Below, one piece after another: positions 15,463-23,323 of a DNA stretch of 33,289 bases (its first letter is position 1; each line of letters opens with the position of its first letter). Location of the stretch: contig JALHMO010000075.1 in the NCBI GenBank assembly GCA_022844015.1, positions 1-33,289 on the forward strand, given 5' to 3'. Position numbers and translations under genes: made by a program. This DNA comes from Reyranella sp. (GTDB taxonomy: Bacteria; Pseudomonadota; Alphaproteobacteria; Reyranellales; Reyranellaceae). The notes under the pieces are model-generated. The model saw only the letters and a list, made by a program, of their open reading frames with translations, was not told the DNA's origin and made no database searches.

Positions 15463-16270
15463 GGGGGCGATAGTACCTCATGGCCTCGGGCAGCCAGCGA
15501 CGGATGTCGGCGAGCCGTGTCGAATCGGCAGGATGCGTGCTCAGCCACTCGGCGTTCTTGCTGCCGGTGCTGGCGGCGCGCATGCGTTCCCACACGCCGA
15601 TCGCTTCCCGCGGATCGTAGCCGGCCAGCGCCATCAGCACGAGACCGATGCGATCGGCCTCCGATTCCTGGGCGCGCGACATCGGCAGCAGGTAGCCGAC
15701 GGTGGCGCCGGCGCCCAGCGCCGCCATCATCATCGGCACGTAGCGGCGGTTGTTGCCGCCGATCGTCGCCGCCAGGGCGACGCCCGCGGCCGCGGCGCCG
15801 ACCTGGGCGACCATGTTGTCGCTCACGCGTTCGGCGCCGTGGCGGGCCAGCGCGTGCGCCACCTCGTGGCCGACCACCACCGCCAGCCCCGCCTCCGTGC
15901 GGGTGATCGGCAGGATGCCGGTGTAGACGACGACCTTGCCGCCGGGCAGGCAGAAGGCATTCGGCTCGTTGTTGTCGACGGTCTTGAACTCCCAGCGGAA
16001 GCGCGGCGCGCGCCACAGCTCGCCCGGCGGCCGTTCCGCCGCCGCGGCGATGCGGCGCCCGACCTTGTCGACCAGCGCGTTGACCTGCGCATCGTGCGAC
16101 AGCGCTTCCTTGGACAGGACCTGCCGATAGGCCTGCAAGCCCATCTGACGCTCCTCGCTTTCGCTCACCAGCATCATCTGCGAGCGGCCCGTGAGGGGCG
16201 CGGATTCGCAGGCGGCGAGCAGGCTTGCCGCCGCACCGAGAGCCATCAGGAGTCGCGGACCGAAACGCAT
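15455..16270 (-). CDS. M48 family metallopeptidase lipoprotein
   Basis: This 271-residue envelope zinc protease is of the M48 (LoiP/BepA/Oma1-like) family, which degrades misfolded outer-membrane proteins. The signal peptide ends in a lipobox LLAAC (lipidated C21). The zinc site HEVAH is at 135-139, within VVVGHEVAHALARHG, and the third ligand lies in SRAQESEADRIGL (202-206). The segment NAFCLPGGKVVVYTGIL (105-120) is the conserved strand preceding the metal site. WLSTHPADSTRLADIR near the C terminus is the family substrate-cleft motif. ATG 16270 gives a clean signal peptide. It shares a transcript with the overlapping tusA-like gene; the pairing has no obvious functional reason. Confidence 0.93.
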   Translation of the reverse strand: MRFGPRLLMALGAAASLLAACESAPLTGRSQMMLVSESEERQMGLQAYRQVLSKEALSHDAQVNALVDKVGRRIAAAAERPPGELWRAPRFRWEFKTVDNNEPNAFCLPGGKVVVYTGILPITRTEAGLAVVVGHEVAHALARHGAERVSDNMVAQVGAAAAGVALAATIGGNNRRYVPMMMAALGAGATVGYLLPMSRAQESEADRIGLVLMALAGYDPREAIGVWERMRAASTGSKNAEWLSTHPADSTRLADIRRWLPEAMRYYRPRD

Positions 16271-16280
16271 GCGGCCGACT

Positions 16281-16372
16281 CTAGAGCGTGATTTTCTCTA
16301 GTTGAAGCACCAAAGAACGACCTCACCCTGAGGAGCGGCCGCGCTTCGCGTGGCTCCTCAGGGTGAGGCTTA
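16281..16372. repeat. Palindromic repeats between M48 and hemC genes
   Basis: A near-perfect palindrome at about 16320-16371 (CCTCACCCTGAGGAGC ... GCTCCTCAGGGTGAGG) belongs to the repeat family seen at 1380, 1501, 6132, 6199, 12957 and 13024. A smaller inverted repeat CTAGAG / CTCTAG lies at 16281-16301, close upstream of the M48 start. Confidence 0.8.
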
Positions 16373-16408
16373 GATTTGAAGCAACCACGCTCCAGGGGCG
16401 CCTGCCAG

Positions 16409-17338
16409 TCAGGTCGAGAGGAAGCCCGGACCGCCGCGGCGCAGCAGCTCGTGGCCGAGCTCATGGCCCATCGCCCCGGCGTCGTTGGCCGCGCCGCGTC
16501 GCTCGCTGAAGATCAGCGCCGATCCATCCGGCTTGGCGATGAGGCCGCGCAGATGCAACCCGTCGTCGCCAGTCTGAACCGCGTGTCCGGCGATCGGCGT
16601 GCGGCACGAGCCGTCGAGCACCGCCAGCATGGCATGCTCGGCGGCGACGCAGGTTGCGGTCGGGGCATGATCGATGGCGGCGAGCCATTGCCGCGTCCGT
16701 GAATCGTCGGTCCGACATTCGATGCAAACGGCGCCCTGGCCGACGGCCGGCAGCATCTCGTCCTCGGGCACCGGCTGTCCGACATGGGCGAGGCCGAGAC
16801 GCTTGAGGCCGGCCAGCGCCAGCAGGGTGGCCTCGACGCTCCCGGCCTCGCGCTTGGCCAGCCGCGTGTCGACATTGCCGCGCAAGGTCACGATCTGCAG
16901 GTCGGGACGGCGATGCAGCAGCTGGGCACGCCGGCGCAGCGCGGAGGTGCCGACCACCGCGCCGTGCTTCAGGTCGGCAATGCGCGCCACGTCCCCCGCG
17001 ATCAGCACGTCGCGTGCATCCTCGCGCGGCAGGAAGGCGGCAATGGCGAGCCCCGGCGGCTGCAGCGTCGGCATGTCCTTCATGCTGTGCACGGCGGCAT
17101 CGATGCGGCCGGCGAACAGCGCTTCCTCGATCTCCTTGACGAACAGGCCCTTGCCGCCGGCCTCGGAAAGCGGGCGATCCTGGATGGCATCGCCGGTGGT
17201 GCGGATGGTGACGACCTCGATGGCATCGGCGGCGGCCAGAGCCGGGACCGCCGCGGCGAGCGCGGAGCGCACGAGGCCGGTTTGCACGAGCGCCAGCTTG
17301 CTGCCGCGCGTGCCGAGCCGGAGGAGGGGACTGGCCAT
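16409..17338 (-). CDS. hemC: Porphobilinogen deaminase (hydroxymethylbilane synthase)
   Basis: HemC polymerises four porphobilinogen molecules into hydroxymethylbilane in heme and tetrapyrrole synthesis. The 309-residue product has the standard architecture. The N-terminal LRLGTRGSKLALVQT, the catalytic-site region GGKGLFVKEIEEAL and HSMKDMPT (84-91), and GTSALRRRAQLL (130-141) are present. Domain 3 carries the Cys that anchors the dipyrromethane cofactor (C245 in LDGSCRTPIAGH). ATG 17338 is used. It is divergent from tsaD, an arrangement common in alphaproteobacteria. A hemD gene does not follow it here. Confidence 0.96.
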   Translation of the reverse strand: MASPLLRLGTRGSKLALVQTGLVRSALAAAVPALAAADAIEVVTIRTTGDAIQDRPLSEAGGKGLFVKEIEEALFAGRIDAAVHSMKDMPTLQPPGLAIAAFLPREDARDVLIAGDVARIADLKHGAVVGTSALRRRAQLLHRRPDLQIVTLRGNVDTRLAKREAGSVEATLLALAGLKRLGLAHVGQPVPEDEMLPAVGQGAVCIECRTDDSRTRQWLAAIDHAPTATCVAAEHAMLAVLDGSCRTPIAGHAVQTGDDGLHLRGLIAKPDGSALIFSERRGAANDAGAMGHELGHELLRRGGPGFLST

Positions 17339-17498
17339 GGCGCTGCTCTAGACCACATTCCGCCCGGCTGGAACAGCCGGGCGGGACTCGCCGACAACCA
17401 GCCCTTGCGGGCGTACTTATGATGTCGGGAGAAACGCTCGCGGCTCGCGCATCGGAAAGCGCGCTGGCGCGGATGGGACCCCGACGCTAGAAGACGCC
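17339..17498. promoter_or_regulatory. Divergent hemC-tsaD promoter region with hairpin element
   Basis: This 160 bp region must carry both promoters. It includes a perfect 11 bp stem with a GAA loop (17360-17370 and 17374-17384, CCGCCCGGCTG / CAGCCGGGCGG) headed by CTAGACCACATTCC, a relative of the elements at 15108 and 29325. Promoter boxes could not be placed with confidence. Confidence 0.5.
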
Positions 17499-18530
17499 AT
17501 GCGCGTCCTGGGAATCGAGACCAGCTGCGACGAGACGGCGGTGGCCATCGTCCAGACGACGGCGCCGGCGCCGCAAGCGGTCGGACGCATCCTGGCCAAC
17601 GTCGTCTACAGCCAGCTCGCCGAGCATCGCCGCTTCGGCGGCGTGGTGCCCGAGATCGCCGCGCGCGCCCACCTCGAGCGCATCGACGGGCTGGTCGAGG
17701 AGGCGCTCGGCACCGCCGACCTCGATCTGGCCGACCTCGACGGCATTGCCGCGACGGGCGGCCCGGGCCTGATCGGCGGCGTCATGGTGGGCGTGATGAC
17801 GGCGAAGGCGCTCGCCTTCGCGCACGACAAGCCGTTCATCGCCGTCAACCATCTCGAAGGCCATGCCCTGTCGGCGCGGCTCACCGAGGACGTCGCCTTT
17901 CCCTACCTGCTGCTGCTCGTGTCGGGCGGCCATTGCCAGCTCCTCACGGTGCGCGGCCCAGGTGATTTCACGCGGCTGGGGACGACCATCGACGATGCCG
18001 TCGGCGAGTGCTTCGACAAGACGGCGAAGCTTTTGGGCTTGGGCTTTCCCGGCGGGCCGGCCGTCGAGCGGGCGGCGGCCGCAGGCAACCCCGGCCGCTT
18101 CACGCTGCCGCGACCGATGTGGCGCAAGCCCGGCTGCGACTTCTCCTTCTCGGGCCTCAAGACTGCCGTGCGTCAGATGGTCGAGAAGCTCGCGGCAGGC
18201 GACAGCGCGGCCGTCGCCGATCTCTGCGCCTCCTTCCAGCGCACGGTCGGCGACGTGCTGGCCGACCGCTGCGCCAACGCCTTCGCGATGGCGCCGTCAC
18301 CGACCCTGGTCGTCGCCGGCGGCGTCGCCGCAAATCTCTACCTGCGAGGGCGATTGGAGGACGTCGCGGCGCGCCACGGCGCCCGCCTGGTGGCGCCGCC
18401 GGTGACGCTCTGCACCGACAACGGCGCCATGATCGCCTGGGCCGGCATCGAGCGGCTGCGCCTCGGCATGGTCGACGGGCTCGACTTCAAGCCGCGCCCG
18501 CGCTGGCCGCTCGATGTGAGGGCGGCGTGA
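17499..18530 (+). CDS. tsaD: tRNA threonylcarbamoyladenosine biosynthesis protein TsaD
   Basis: TsaD transfers the threonylcarbamoyl group to A37 of ANN-decoding tRNAs, working with TsaB/TsaE and TsaC. The 343-residue product has the ASKHA fold. The N-terminal phosphate loop is [17 protein letters not shown], the metal-binding HxxxH is in [13 protein letters not shown] (H118, H122), and the C-terminal half carries [17 protein letters not shown] and [12 protein letters not shown] with the third metal ligand Asp. [19 protein letters not shown] is the family signature. ATG 17499 matches the conserved N terminus. It is divergent from hemC and followed, after a repeat-filled gap, by the oxygenase-like gene and gpsA. 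Confidence 0.97.
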   Translation: MRVLGIETSCDETAVAIVQTTAPAPQAVGRILANVVYSQLAEHRRFGGVVPEIAARAHLERIDGLVEEALGTADLDLADLDGIAATGGPGLIGGVMVGVMTAKALAFAHDKPFIAVNHLEGHALSARLTEDVAFPYLLLLVSGGHCQLLTVRGPGDFTRLGTTIDDAVGECFDKTAKLLGLGFPGGPAVERAAAAGNPGRFTLPRPMWRKPGCDFSFSGLKTAVRQMVEKLAAGDSAAVADLCASFQRTVGDVLADRCANAFAMAPSPTLVVAGGVAANLYLRGRLEDVAARHGARLVAPPVTLCTDNGAMIAWAGIERLRLGMVDGLDFKPRPRWPLDVRAA

Positions 18531-18548
18531 GGCTTCCGTTCAGCCCTT

Positions 18549-18671
18549 CTGTCATCCTGAGCGTAGCGAAGGATCTCATCGCCAACCGTTTCGAAGCTCC
18601 TCCGTGGCAGGCGGGGATGAGGTCCTTCGCTGGCGGCGCTTGCTTCGCAACCGCCTTGCTCAGGACGACAG
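18549..18671. repeat. GTCATCCTGAGC-type inverted repeat
   Basis: The left part begins CTGTCATCCTGAGCGTAGCG and carries GAAGGATCTCATC; the right part carries GATGAGGTCCTTCGCT and ends GCTCAGGACGACAG. The arms span about 18549-18580 and 18616-18671 and pair imperfectly. It fills the tsaD to oxygenase-like gap and is related to the element at 7171-7285. Confidence 0.8.
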
Positions 18672-18690
18672 AATCGTTGGGTGGGGCGCC

Positions 18691-19314
18691 ATGACGGCTC
18701 CCCAGCTCCTGCCGATATTCGCCACGCCGATCGTCATGCTCGACGTGGCGGATGCGGCGACGCTCAATGTCGAGCTGCGCAAGGTGATCGAGGAGCGGCA
18801 ACGCACGCACCCCGGCACGCAGCACTCCAATCTCGGCGGCTGGCAATCGACCTGGGACATGGATCGCTGGGGCGGCGTGCCGGCGATCAAGCTGCTTGCC
18901 ATCGGGCGCAATCTCGCCAATCGCTTCACCACGGATCGCGAAGGCAAGCCGGTCGCGCCGACTTGGCGCGCCAACATCTGGGCGAACGTCAACAGGAGCG
19001 GCCACGGCAACGAGTTCCATTCCCATCCCGGCAGCTTCTGGTCGGCGGTCTACTACGTCGACGACGGCGGCATCTCGGCCGATGCGTCCCTGGGCGGCGA
19101 GCTCGAGTTCATGGATCCGCGCGGCCCGGGGCCGGCGATGTATGCGCCGCAGCTCGCCTTCGCCATGCCCGGCGGCCTGTCGGTCGGTGCCAACGAGATG
19201 GTACGCCCGCAGACCGGCCGGATGGTGATGTTCCCGGCCTGGGTCCTGCATCAGGTGCGGCCCTATCGCGGCGCGGCCGAGCGCATCTCGATCGCCCTCA
19301 ACCTCAGCCTGTGA
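18691..19314 (+). CDS. TIGR02466-type 2OG-Fe(II) oxygenase family protein
   Basis: This 207-residue protein resembles the uncharacterised TIGR02466 / 2OG-FeII_Oxy_5 family. It begins with the family-like LLPIFATPIVMLDV. The probable iron ligands are a His in NEFHSHPGSFWSAVYYV (H110/H112), an acidic residue in GELEFMDPR (137-142) and H187 in MFPAWVLHQVRPY; R198 in ERISIALN would bind the 2-oxoglutarate carboxylate. ATG 18691 is chosen over an upstream in-frame start because the extension reads through an intergenic repeat. Its TGA overlaps the GTG of gpsA (GTGA). The substrate is unknown; relatives are often annotated near phage-like or nucleotide-modification genes but nothing here supports such a role. 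Confidence 0.85.
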   Translation: MTAPQLLPIFATPIVMLDVADAATLNVELRKVIEERQRTHPGTQHSNLGGWQSTWDMDRWGGVPAIKLLAIGRNLANRFTTDREGKPVAPTWRANIWANVNRSGHGNEFHSHPGSFWSAVYYVDDGGISADASLGGELEFMDPRGPGPAMYAPQLAFAMPGGLSVGANEMVRPQTGRMVMFPAWVLHQVRPYRGAAERISIALNLSL

Positions 19315-20300
19315 GCGAGATTCGCCATATCGGCGTGGTGGGCGGCGGCGCCTGGGGCACGGCGCTCGCCTGCCTGGCGCGCCGCGCCGGCCGGCGGGTG
19401 ACCCTGTGGTCGCGCGATCCGGCCATTGCGAGCGCCATCGCGCGCGATCGTGTCAACCCGGTCTATCTGCCGGGGCAAGCCATCGAGGCCGGCATCGAGG
19501 CGGCCGCTGCGCTCGACGAGCTCACGTCCTGCGATGCGGTCCTGCTCGTCTGCCCGGCCCAGGCGGTGCGCGAGGTTGCAGCGCGCCTGACCGGAGAGGC
19601 GCCCGTCGTGATCTGCGCCAAGGGCATCGAGGCGCGAAGCGGGCTGCTCATGCCCGAGGTGCTGGGCGAGGTGCTGCCCGGGCGGCCGATGGCGATGCTG
19701 TCGGGCCCGAGCTTCGCCGAGGAGGCGGTGCGCGGCCTGCCGACGGCGGTCAGCATTGCAACCGTCGACGAGGAGCTCGGCCGCCTGCTGGCGGCATCGC
19801 TGGGAGCCGGCGTTTTTCGCCCGTACTGGACGAGCGACGTGCTGGGCGTCGCGCTGGGCGGTGCGGTCAAGAATGTCCTGGCGATCGCCGCCGGCATCGT
19901 CGAGGGCCGCGGGCTCGGCTACAACGCCGCCGCCGCGCTGATCACGCGCGGCTTCGCCGAGATGGCCCGGCTCGGGCAGGCGATGGGCGCCCAGCTCGAG
20001 ACGATGACCGGGCTGAGCGGGCTCGGCGATATCGTGCTCACCTGTCACGGCCCGCTGTCCCGTAACCGCTCCCTCGGCCTGGCCCTGGGCAAAGGGGGGA
20101 GCCTGTCGGGCTATCTGAGCGGCAGGCGCCAGGTCGTCGAAGGCGAGGCGACGGCGCCGGCGGTGCTGGCGCGTGCCCGGCATCTCGGAATCGAGATGCC
20201 GATTTGCGCCGCCGTCGATGCTATCCTGCACCGCGAGGCCAGCCTCGACGAGGCGATCCGTGCCCTGCTGGCGCGACCGCTGCGCCGGGAAGGCAAATGA
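19311..20300 (+). CDS. gpsA: NAD(P)H-dependent glycerol-3-phosphate dehydrogenase
   Basis: GpsA reduces dihydroxyacetone phosphate to sn-glycerol 3-phosphate for phospholipid synthesis. The 329-residue product has an N-terminal Rossmann fold with GVVGGGAWGTALA (8-20). The catalytic lysines are K104 in VICAKGIE and K187 in ALGGAVKNVLAIAAGI. Substrate-binding motifs SGPSFAEEAVRGLPT and GLGDIVLTCHGPLSRNR follow. The GTG start at 19311 overlaps the preceding stop codon and fits the normal N terminus. The stop overlaps an ATG (ATGA at 20297-20300) that is an alternative start for the next gene. Confidence 0.96.
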   Translation: MSEIRHIGVVGGGAWGTALACLARRAGRRVTLWSRDPAIASAIARDRVNPVYLPGQAIEAGIEAAAALDELTSCDAVLLVCPAQAVREVAARLTGEAPVVICAKGIEARSGLLMPEVLGEVLPGRPMAMLSGPSFAEEAVRGLPTAVSIATVDEELGRLLAASLGAGVFRPYWTSDVLGVALGGAVKNVLAIAAGIVEGRGLGYNAAAALITRGFAEMARLGQAMGAQLETMTGLSGLGDIVLTCHGPLSRNRSLGLALGKGGSLSGYLSGRRQVVEGEATAPAVLARARHLGIEMPICAAVDAILHREASLDEAIRALLARPLRREGK

Positions 20301-20314
20301 AGGCGGAGGGTGAC

Positions 20315-20743
20315 ATGGCGTATTGGCTCATCAAGTCCGAGCCATCGGCCTATGCGTGGGAGCAGCTGGTGAAGGACAAGAAGACGTCCTGGACCGGCGT
20401 GCGCAATGCCCAGGCGTCGATCAACCTCAAGGCGATGAAGATCGGCGATCGCTGCTTCTTCTACCATTCCAACGAGGGCAAGGAGATCGTCGGCATCGCC
20501 GAGGTCGTGAAGGCTGCCTACCCCGACCCGACCGACGAGGAAGGCAAGTCGGTGACGGTCGACGTCAAGGCTGTCGAGCCGGTCGAGCGGTTCGTCACGC
20601 TCGCGGAGATCAAGGCCGAGCCGAAGCTGAGGGATTTCGGCCTGGTGCGCCAGTCGCGGCTTTCCGTCGTGCCGGTCAGCGACGAGCAGTGGAAGCTGAT
20701 CATGAAGATGTCTGCTGCCGCCAAGAAACCCGCTGGCAAGTGA
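20315..20743 (+). CDS. EVE domain-containing protein
   Basis: This 142-residue single-domain EVE protein belongs to the PUA-like superfamily, whose members are thought to recognise modified nucleobases. The sequence begins MAYWLIKSEPSAYAWEQL, with TSWTGVRNAQASINLKAMKIGDRCFFYHS and EIVGIAEVVKAAYPDPT, all family signatures. It ends after LSVVPVSDEQWKLI. ATG 20315 is preferred because GGAGGG precedes it by about 5 bases and family proteins start here; ATG 20297 (overlapping the gpsA stop) would add six residues. Its stop overlaps the GTG of the transporter gene. The EVE gene is often found beside gpsA in alphaproteobacteria; its modified-DNA ligand, if any, is unknown. Confidence 0.93.
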   Translation: MAYWLIKSEPSAYAWEQLVKDKKTSWTGVRNAQASINLKAMKIGDRCFFYHSNEGKEIVGIAEVVKAAYPDPTDEEGKSVTVDVKAVEPVERFVTLAEIKAEPKLRDFGLVRQSRLSVVPVSDEQWKLIMKMSAAAKKPAGK

Positions 20744-21600
20744 TCGACAATCGCCGCGGCATCCTCGCGATGTCGGCGTCGGTCGTGGTTTTCATCATCA
20801 ACGACGCGTTCATGAAGCTGGTCGCCGAGACGGTGCCGGCAGTGCAGGCGATCGGCGTGCGCGGCGCCTTCGCGACCCTGTGGTGCGGGCTTGCCCTGCT
20901 GGCCACGGGAACGTGGCGCCAGATCGGGGCTGTCCGGCATCCCCGGGTGCTGCTCCGGGGCGTGCTGGAATCGGGATCGGCCTTCATCTTCCTCATCGCG
21001 CTGTTCCATATCCCCTTCGGCATTGCCACCGCCGTCGGCCTGTCGTCGCCCCTGATGATCACGGTGCTGGCCGTGCTGATCCTGAGCGAGGACGTGCGCT
21101 GGCGGCGCTGGAGCGCCGTCGCCGTGGGCTTCGTCGGCGTGCTGATGGTCATTCAGCCCACCCCGGGCGACCTCAACGGGTGGACCTGGGTGGCGCTGGC
21201 CGGGACATTCTGCGGCGCCCTGCGCGACGTGCTGAGCCACGGCCTGCCGCGCGGCCTGCCGACCCTGGTCGTGTCGTTCGCCACCGCCATCATCGTGACC
21301 CTGGTCGGCTTCGCCTGGATCCTGCTGGAAGGCTGGCAGCCGATGAGCCTGCAGGCGCTGGGCTACATCGTCATAGCCTCGCTGCTGCTGGCGGCCGGCT
21401 ACCAGTTCGTCGTGCTCGCCCTGCGCTCCGGCGGCGAGCTCTCCGTCATCGGCACCTTCCGCTATTCTTCCATCCTGTGGGCCCTCGCCATCGGCTACAT
21501 CGTCTGGGGCGAGGTGCCCAATGCGCTGGCCCTGGCAGGGATCGCCGTGATCGTGGCGTCCGGCCTCTACATCCTGCACCGCGAGCGGGTGCGGCAGTAG
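20740..21600 (+). CDS. EamA/DMT family transporter
   Basis: This 286-residue inner-membrane protein has about ten predicted helices in two EamA repeats, i.e. the drug/metabolite transporter superfamily. The first repeat ends in PFGIATAVGLSSPLMITVLAVLILSEDVRWRRW; the second ends in FRYSSILWALAIGYIVWGEVPNALALAG, both with the characteristic acidic residue before the last helix. GTG 20740 overlaps the EVE stop (GTGA) and gives a complete first helix. The natural substrate cannot be inferred; relatives export amino acids, nucleosides or other metabolites. Confidence 0.9.
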   Translation: MIDNRRGILAMSASVVVFIINDAFMKLVAETVPAVQAIGVRGAFATLWCGLALLATGTWRQIGAVRHPRVLLRGVLESGSAFIFLIALFHIPFGIATAVGLSSPLMITVLAVLILSEDVRWRRWSAVAVGFVGVLMVIQPTPGDLNGWTWVALAGTFCGALRDVLSHGLPRGLPTLVVSFATAIIVTLVGFAWILLEGWQPMSLQALGYIVIASLLLAAGYQFVVLALRSGGELSVIGTFRYSSILWALAIGYIVWGEVPNALALAGIAVIVASGLYILHRERVRQ

Positions 21601-21666
21601 AGCCGTGCGCCGAACCCGCTGCCGGGGCGAACGACTAACTCACGATACGGGAGCAATGTTGCCAGA

Positions 21667-21876
21667 ATGAACATCACGAAGACGGACAAGCGGTGCCCGC
21701 ATTGCCATGTCGCGCTGTTCCGGGCCGTGTCGGAGGGCTCCGACGAGCTGTTCTGCCTCGACTGCGGAGCGGGCGGTCCCACGGTCGACATCGTGGAGCA
21801 AGGCGGCGGGCTGACGGCCGGGTGGGTCGAGCCGGACGTCCTGGAGGCGATCCGGCGGACGGTCGTCCGGGAATAG
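21667..21876 (+). CDS. Small zinc-ribbon protein (hypothetical)
   Basis: This 69-residue protein has two Cys pairs, CPHC (C10, C13) and CLDC (C30, C33), spaced as in a zinc ribbon. An acidic, glycine-rich stretch and a C-terminal helix (EPDVLEAIRRTVV) follow. ATG 21667 is used. It lies 66 bp downstream of the transporter gene, at the left edge of the restriction-modification island, in codon usage similar to the core genes. I do not recognise a named family; a nucleic-acid or protein-binding role is only a guess. Confidence 0.6.
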   Translation: MNITKTDKRCPHCHVALFRAVSEGSDELFCLDCGAGGPTVDIVEQGGGLTAGWVEPDVLEAIRRTVVRE

Positions 21877-22258
21877 GCGCGCCGACGCGCTGATCGGCTC
21901 TTCCAACGCCGACCGGCGAACTCGGTGTCAGCACCTCCGAAAAGCTCTGGGTCATCAGCACCCATTCGCTCGTAGGCTCCCGACGGTCGACAGCCGGCTG
22001 AATGCACATTGAAAGCGGGCCGGGGGAGCGTATCTTGGCGGTGCCGACATCGGTGGACAACTTATGGTAAGTTTTCGGTTCGGGTCATATCTGCTCGGTA
22101 GCATGGACAGGTGCCGTGGCGAAGAGAGACGTTAGCGTGCCTCCCGGCATGACGCCCACTCGCGACGATGCGGCGAGGCTGCGTGCGCCAGAGCAGTCTC
22201 CTGCCCTCGCTTGGCCGAGGCGCCGACCAACTGCGGCGCGCGTGAAGGAGCTTTTCCG
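21877..22258. other. Leader region of the restriction-modification island
   Basis: This 382 bp stretch has no recognised gene. It contains a less GC-rich patch with the palindrome at 22059-22073 (see separate entry), a possible 48-codon frame at 22116-22262, and an AAGGAG ribosome-binding site at 22244-22249 serving the nuclease GTG. It is the likely promoter region of the island. Confidence 0.45.
22059..22073. promoter_or_regulatory. Candidate operator or promoter palindrome of the R-M island
   Basis: AACTTA-TGG-TAAGTT is a perfect 6+6 bp palindrome about 45 bp upstream of the small frame and about 190 bp upstream of the nuclease start. It is locally AT-rich in a GC-rich genome. Type II systems are often controlled by small dyads of this kind, but no controller-protein gene was recognised. 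Confidence 0.35.
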
Positions 22259-22262
22259 GTGA
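22116..22262 (+). CDS. Possible 48-residue leader ORF before the nuclease gene
   Basis: GTG 22116 opens a 48-codon frame (starting VAKRDVSVPPGMTP) that ends in TGA 22260-22262. The stop overlaps the nuclease GTG by GTGA, the same coupling style seen elsewhere in the window. The product is Pro/Arg-rich with no recognisable domain. It could be a coupling leader peptide or a chance frame. Confidence 0.25.
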   Translation: MAKRDVSVPPGMTPTRDDAARLRAPEQSPALAWPRRRPTAARVKELFR

Positions 22263-23323
22263 GAGATGCCACACGGGGGCTGATTCCGGGATTGCGGACG
22301 TACTCGGTCAGCGCGCGGGCGCGGGCTCCCCTGGTCGACTACATGACCAGCGCGCTCACGAAAGCAGGCTGCAAGATCATTCACGCCTCCTCTGCCGACA
22401 GGGCTCCCTTCGTCGTTGCCTTCGAGACCGCGTCACGCGAAAGGATGGGCATTGTCGCCTACGCCTTCCTTGCCACGCGGACGCCGACGAAGAACCGGCC
22501 TCGCGATGAGCGAAGCTTCCAGATCAAGTATGGCAGCAAGGATAGCTATGCCGACGAGAACTCCCACGAGCTTTGGCAGGACCCTCTGGGGATGTTCACG
22601 ATATTGCTCCTGGGAATCGATCCCGAGGAAGGGATGTGCGTTTCTGCCGATCCGATCGCTCACAGCCCGACCAAGTTCTTCATCAGGCTGGAGTTCAAGG
22701 ACGAGCACGCGGAAGCCATCCTCGACAAGGGCTGGCATGCCTGGGAGCGCATCAGGAGATTCACGCCAGCTGATGCTCCCCGCATCGAGACTCTCGTCGG
22801 CGCGGAAAAGAGCAGGTTCCTCGACCTCGTGCGCTTCGAGAGGGCAGCGCGCGGTTTGGAGCCAGGCAACAGGCTGATCCTGGCGGAGGAGCATTCCTTC
22901 TCGTTGCCGACCGGCCGAGTGACCCAGGAGAAGGAGAGCGCATTGGTCATGCGGATGGCAGCCACCCATCCACTCGTGACGCAATTTGGTCTCAAGACGA
23001 ACGAGATTCTCGATCTCATCGCGGGTGCGCGGCGATTGAAGATGGCCGTTCGAGGCTGGGTGGCCGAGGAGCATCTTCAGCGCAGCCTGTCCAAGGTGCC
23101 TGGCGTCACCCATTGCGAACGGCTCGACGAGGAAGGAGGGCCAGATATCAGGCTGCGCTACCACCGTGGCCCTGTCCTGACGGTGGAGTGCAAGAATGTC
23201 GCCCGGGAGAGGGATCGCCATGGCCATCCCCGATTGGACTTCCAGCGAACGCGCGCCGCCAAAGGCAATCCATGCTCGCGATACTACGAGCCTGCGGAGT
23301 TCGATGTCGTCGCGGCTTGCTAG
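22259..23323 (+). CDS. PD-(D/E)XK restriction endonuclease-like protein, truncated by an in-frame TAG
   Basis: This 354-residue product is directly upstream of a DNA cytosine methyltransferase and is the likely cognate restriction enzyme. The C-terminal nuclease core shows GGPDIRL (D296), then after a strand VECKN (E310, K312), the PD-(D/E)XK catalytic triad. It is preceded by a helix WVAEEHLQRSLSKV and followed by DFQRTRAAKGNPCSRYY. The N-terminal 250 residues are unassigned and may bind DNA. GTG 22259 has AAGGAG nine bases upstream. TAG 23321-23323 ends the protein just after EFDVVAAC, while the same frame continues with nuclease-like sequence to 23494. The enzyme may therefore be inactive or shortened. 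The target sequence is unknown. Confidence 0.72.
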   Translation: MRDATRGLIPGLRTYSVSARARAPLVDYMTSALTKAGCKIIHASSADRAPFVVAFETASRERMGIVAYAFLATRTPTKNRPRDERSFQIKYGSKDSYADENSHELWQDPLGMFTILLLGIDPEEGMCVSADPIAHSPTKFFIRLEFKDEHAEAILDKGWHAWERIRRFTPADAPRIETLVGAEKSRFLDLVRFERAARGLEPGNRLILAEEHSFSLPTGRVTQEKESALVMRMAATHPLVTQFGLKTNEILDLIAGARRLKMAVRGWVAEEHLQRSLSKVPGVTHCERLDEEGGPDIRLRYHRGPVLTVECKNVARERDRHGHPRLDFQRTRAAKGNPCSRYYEPAEFDVVAAC

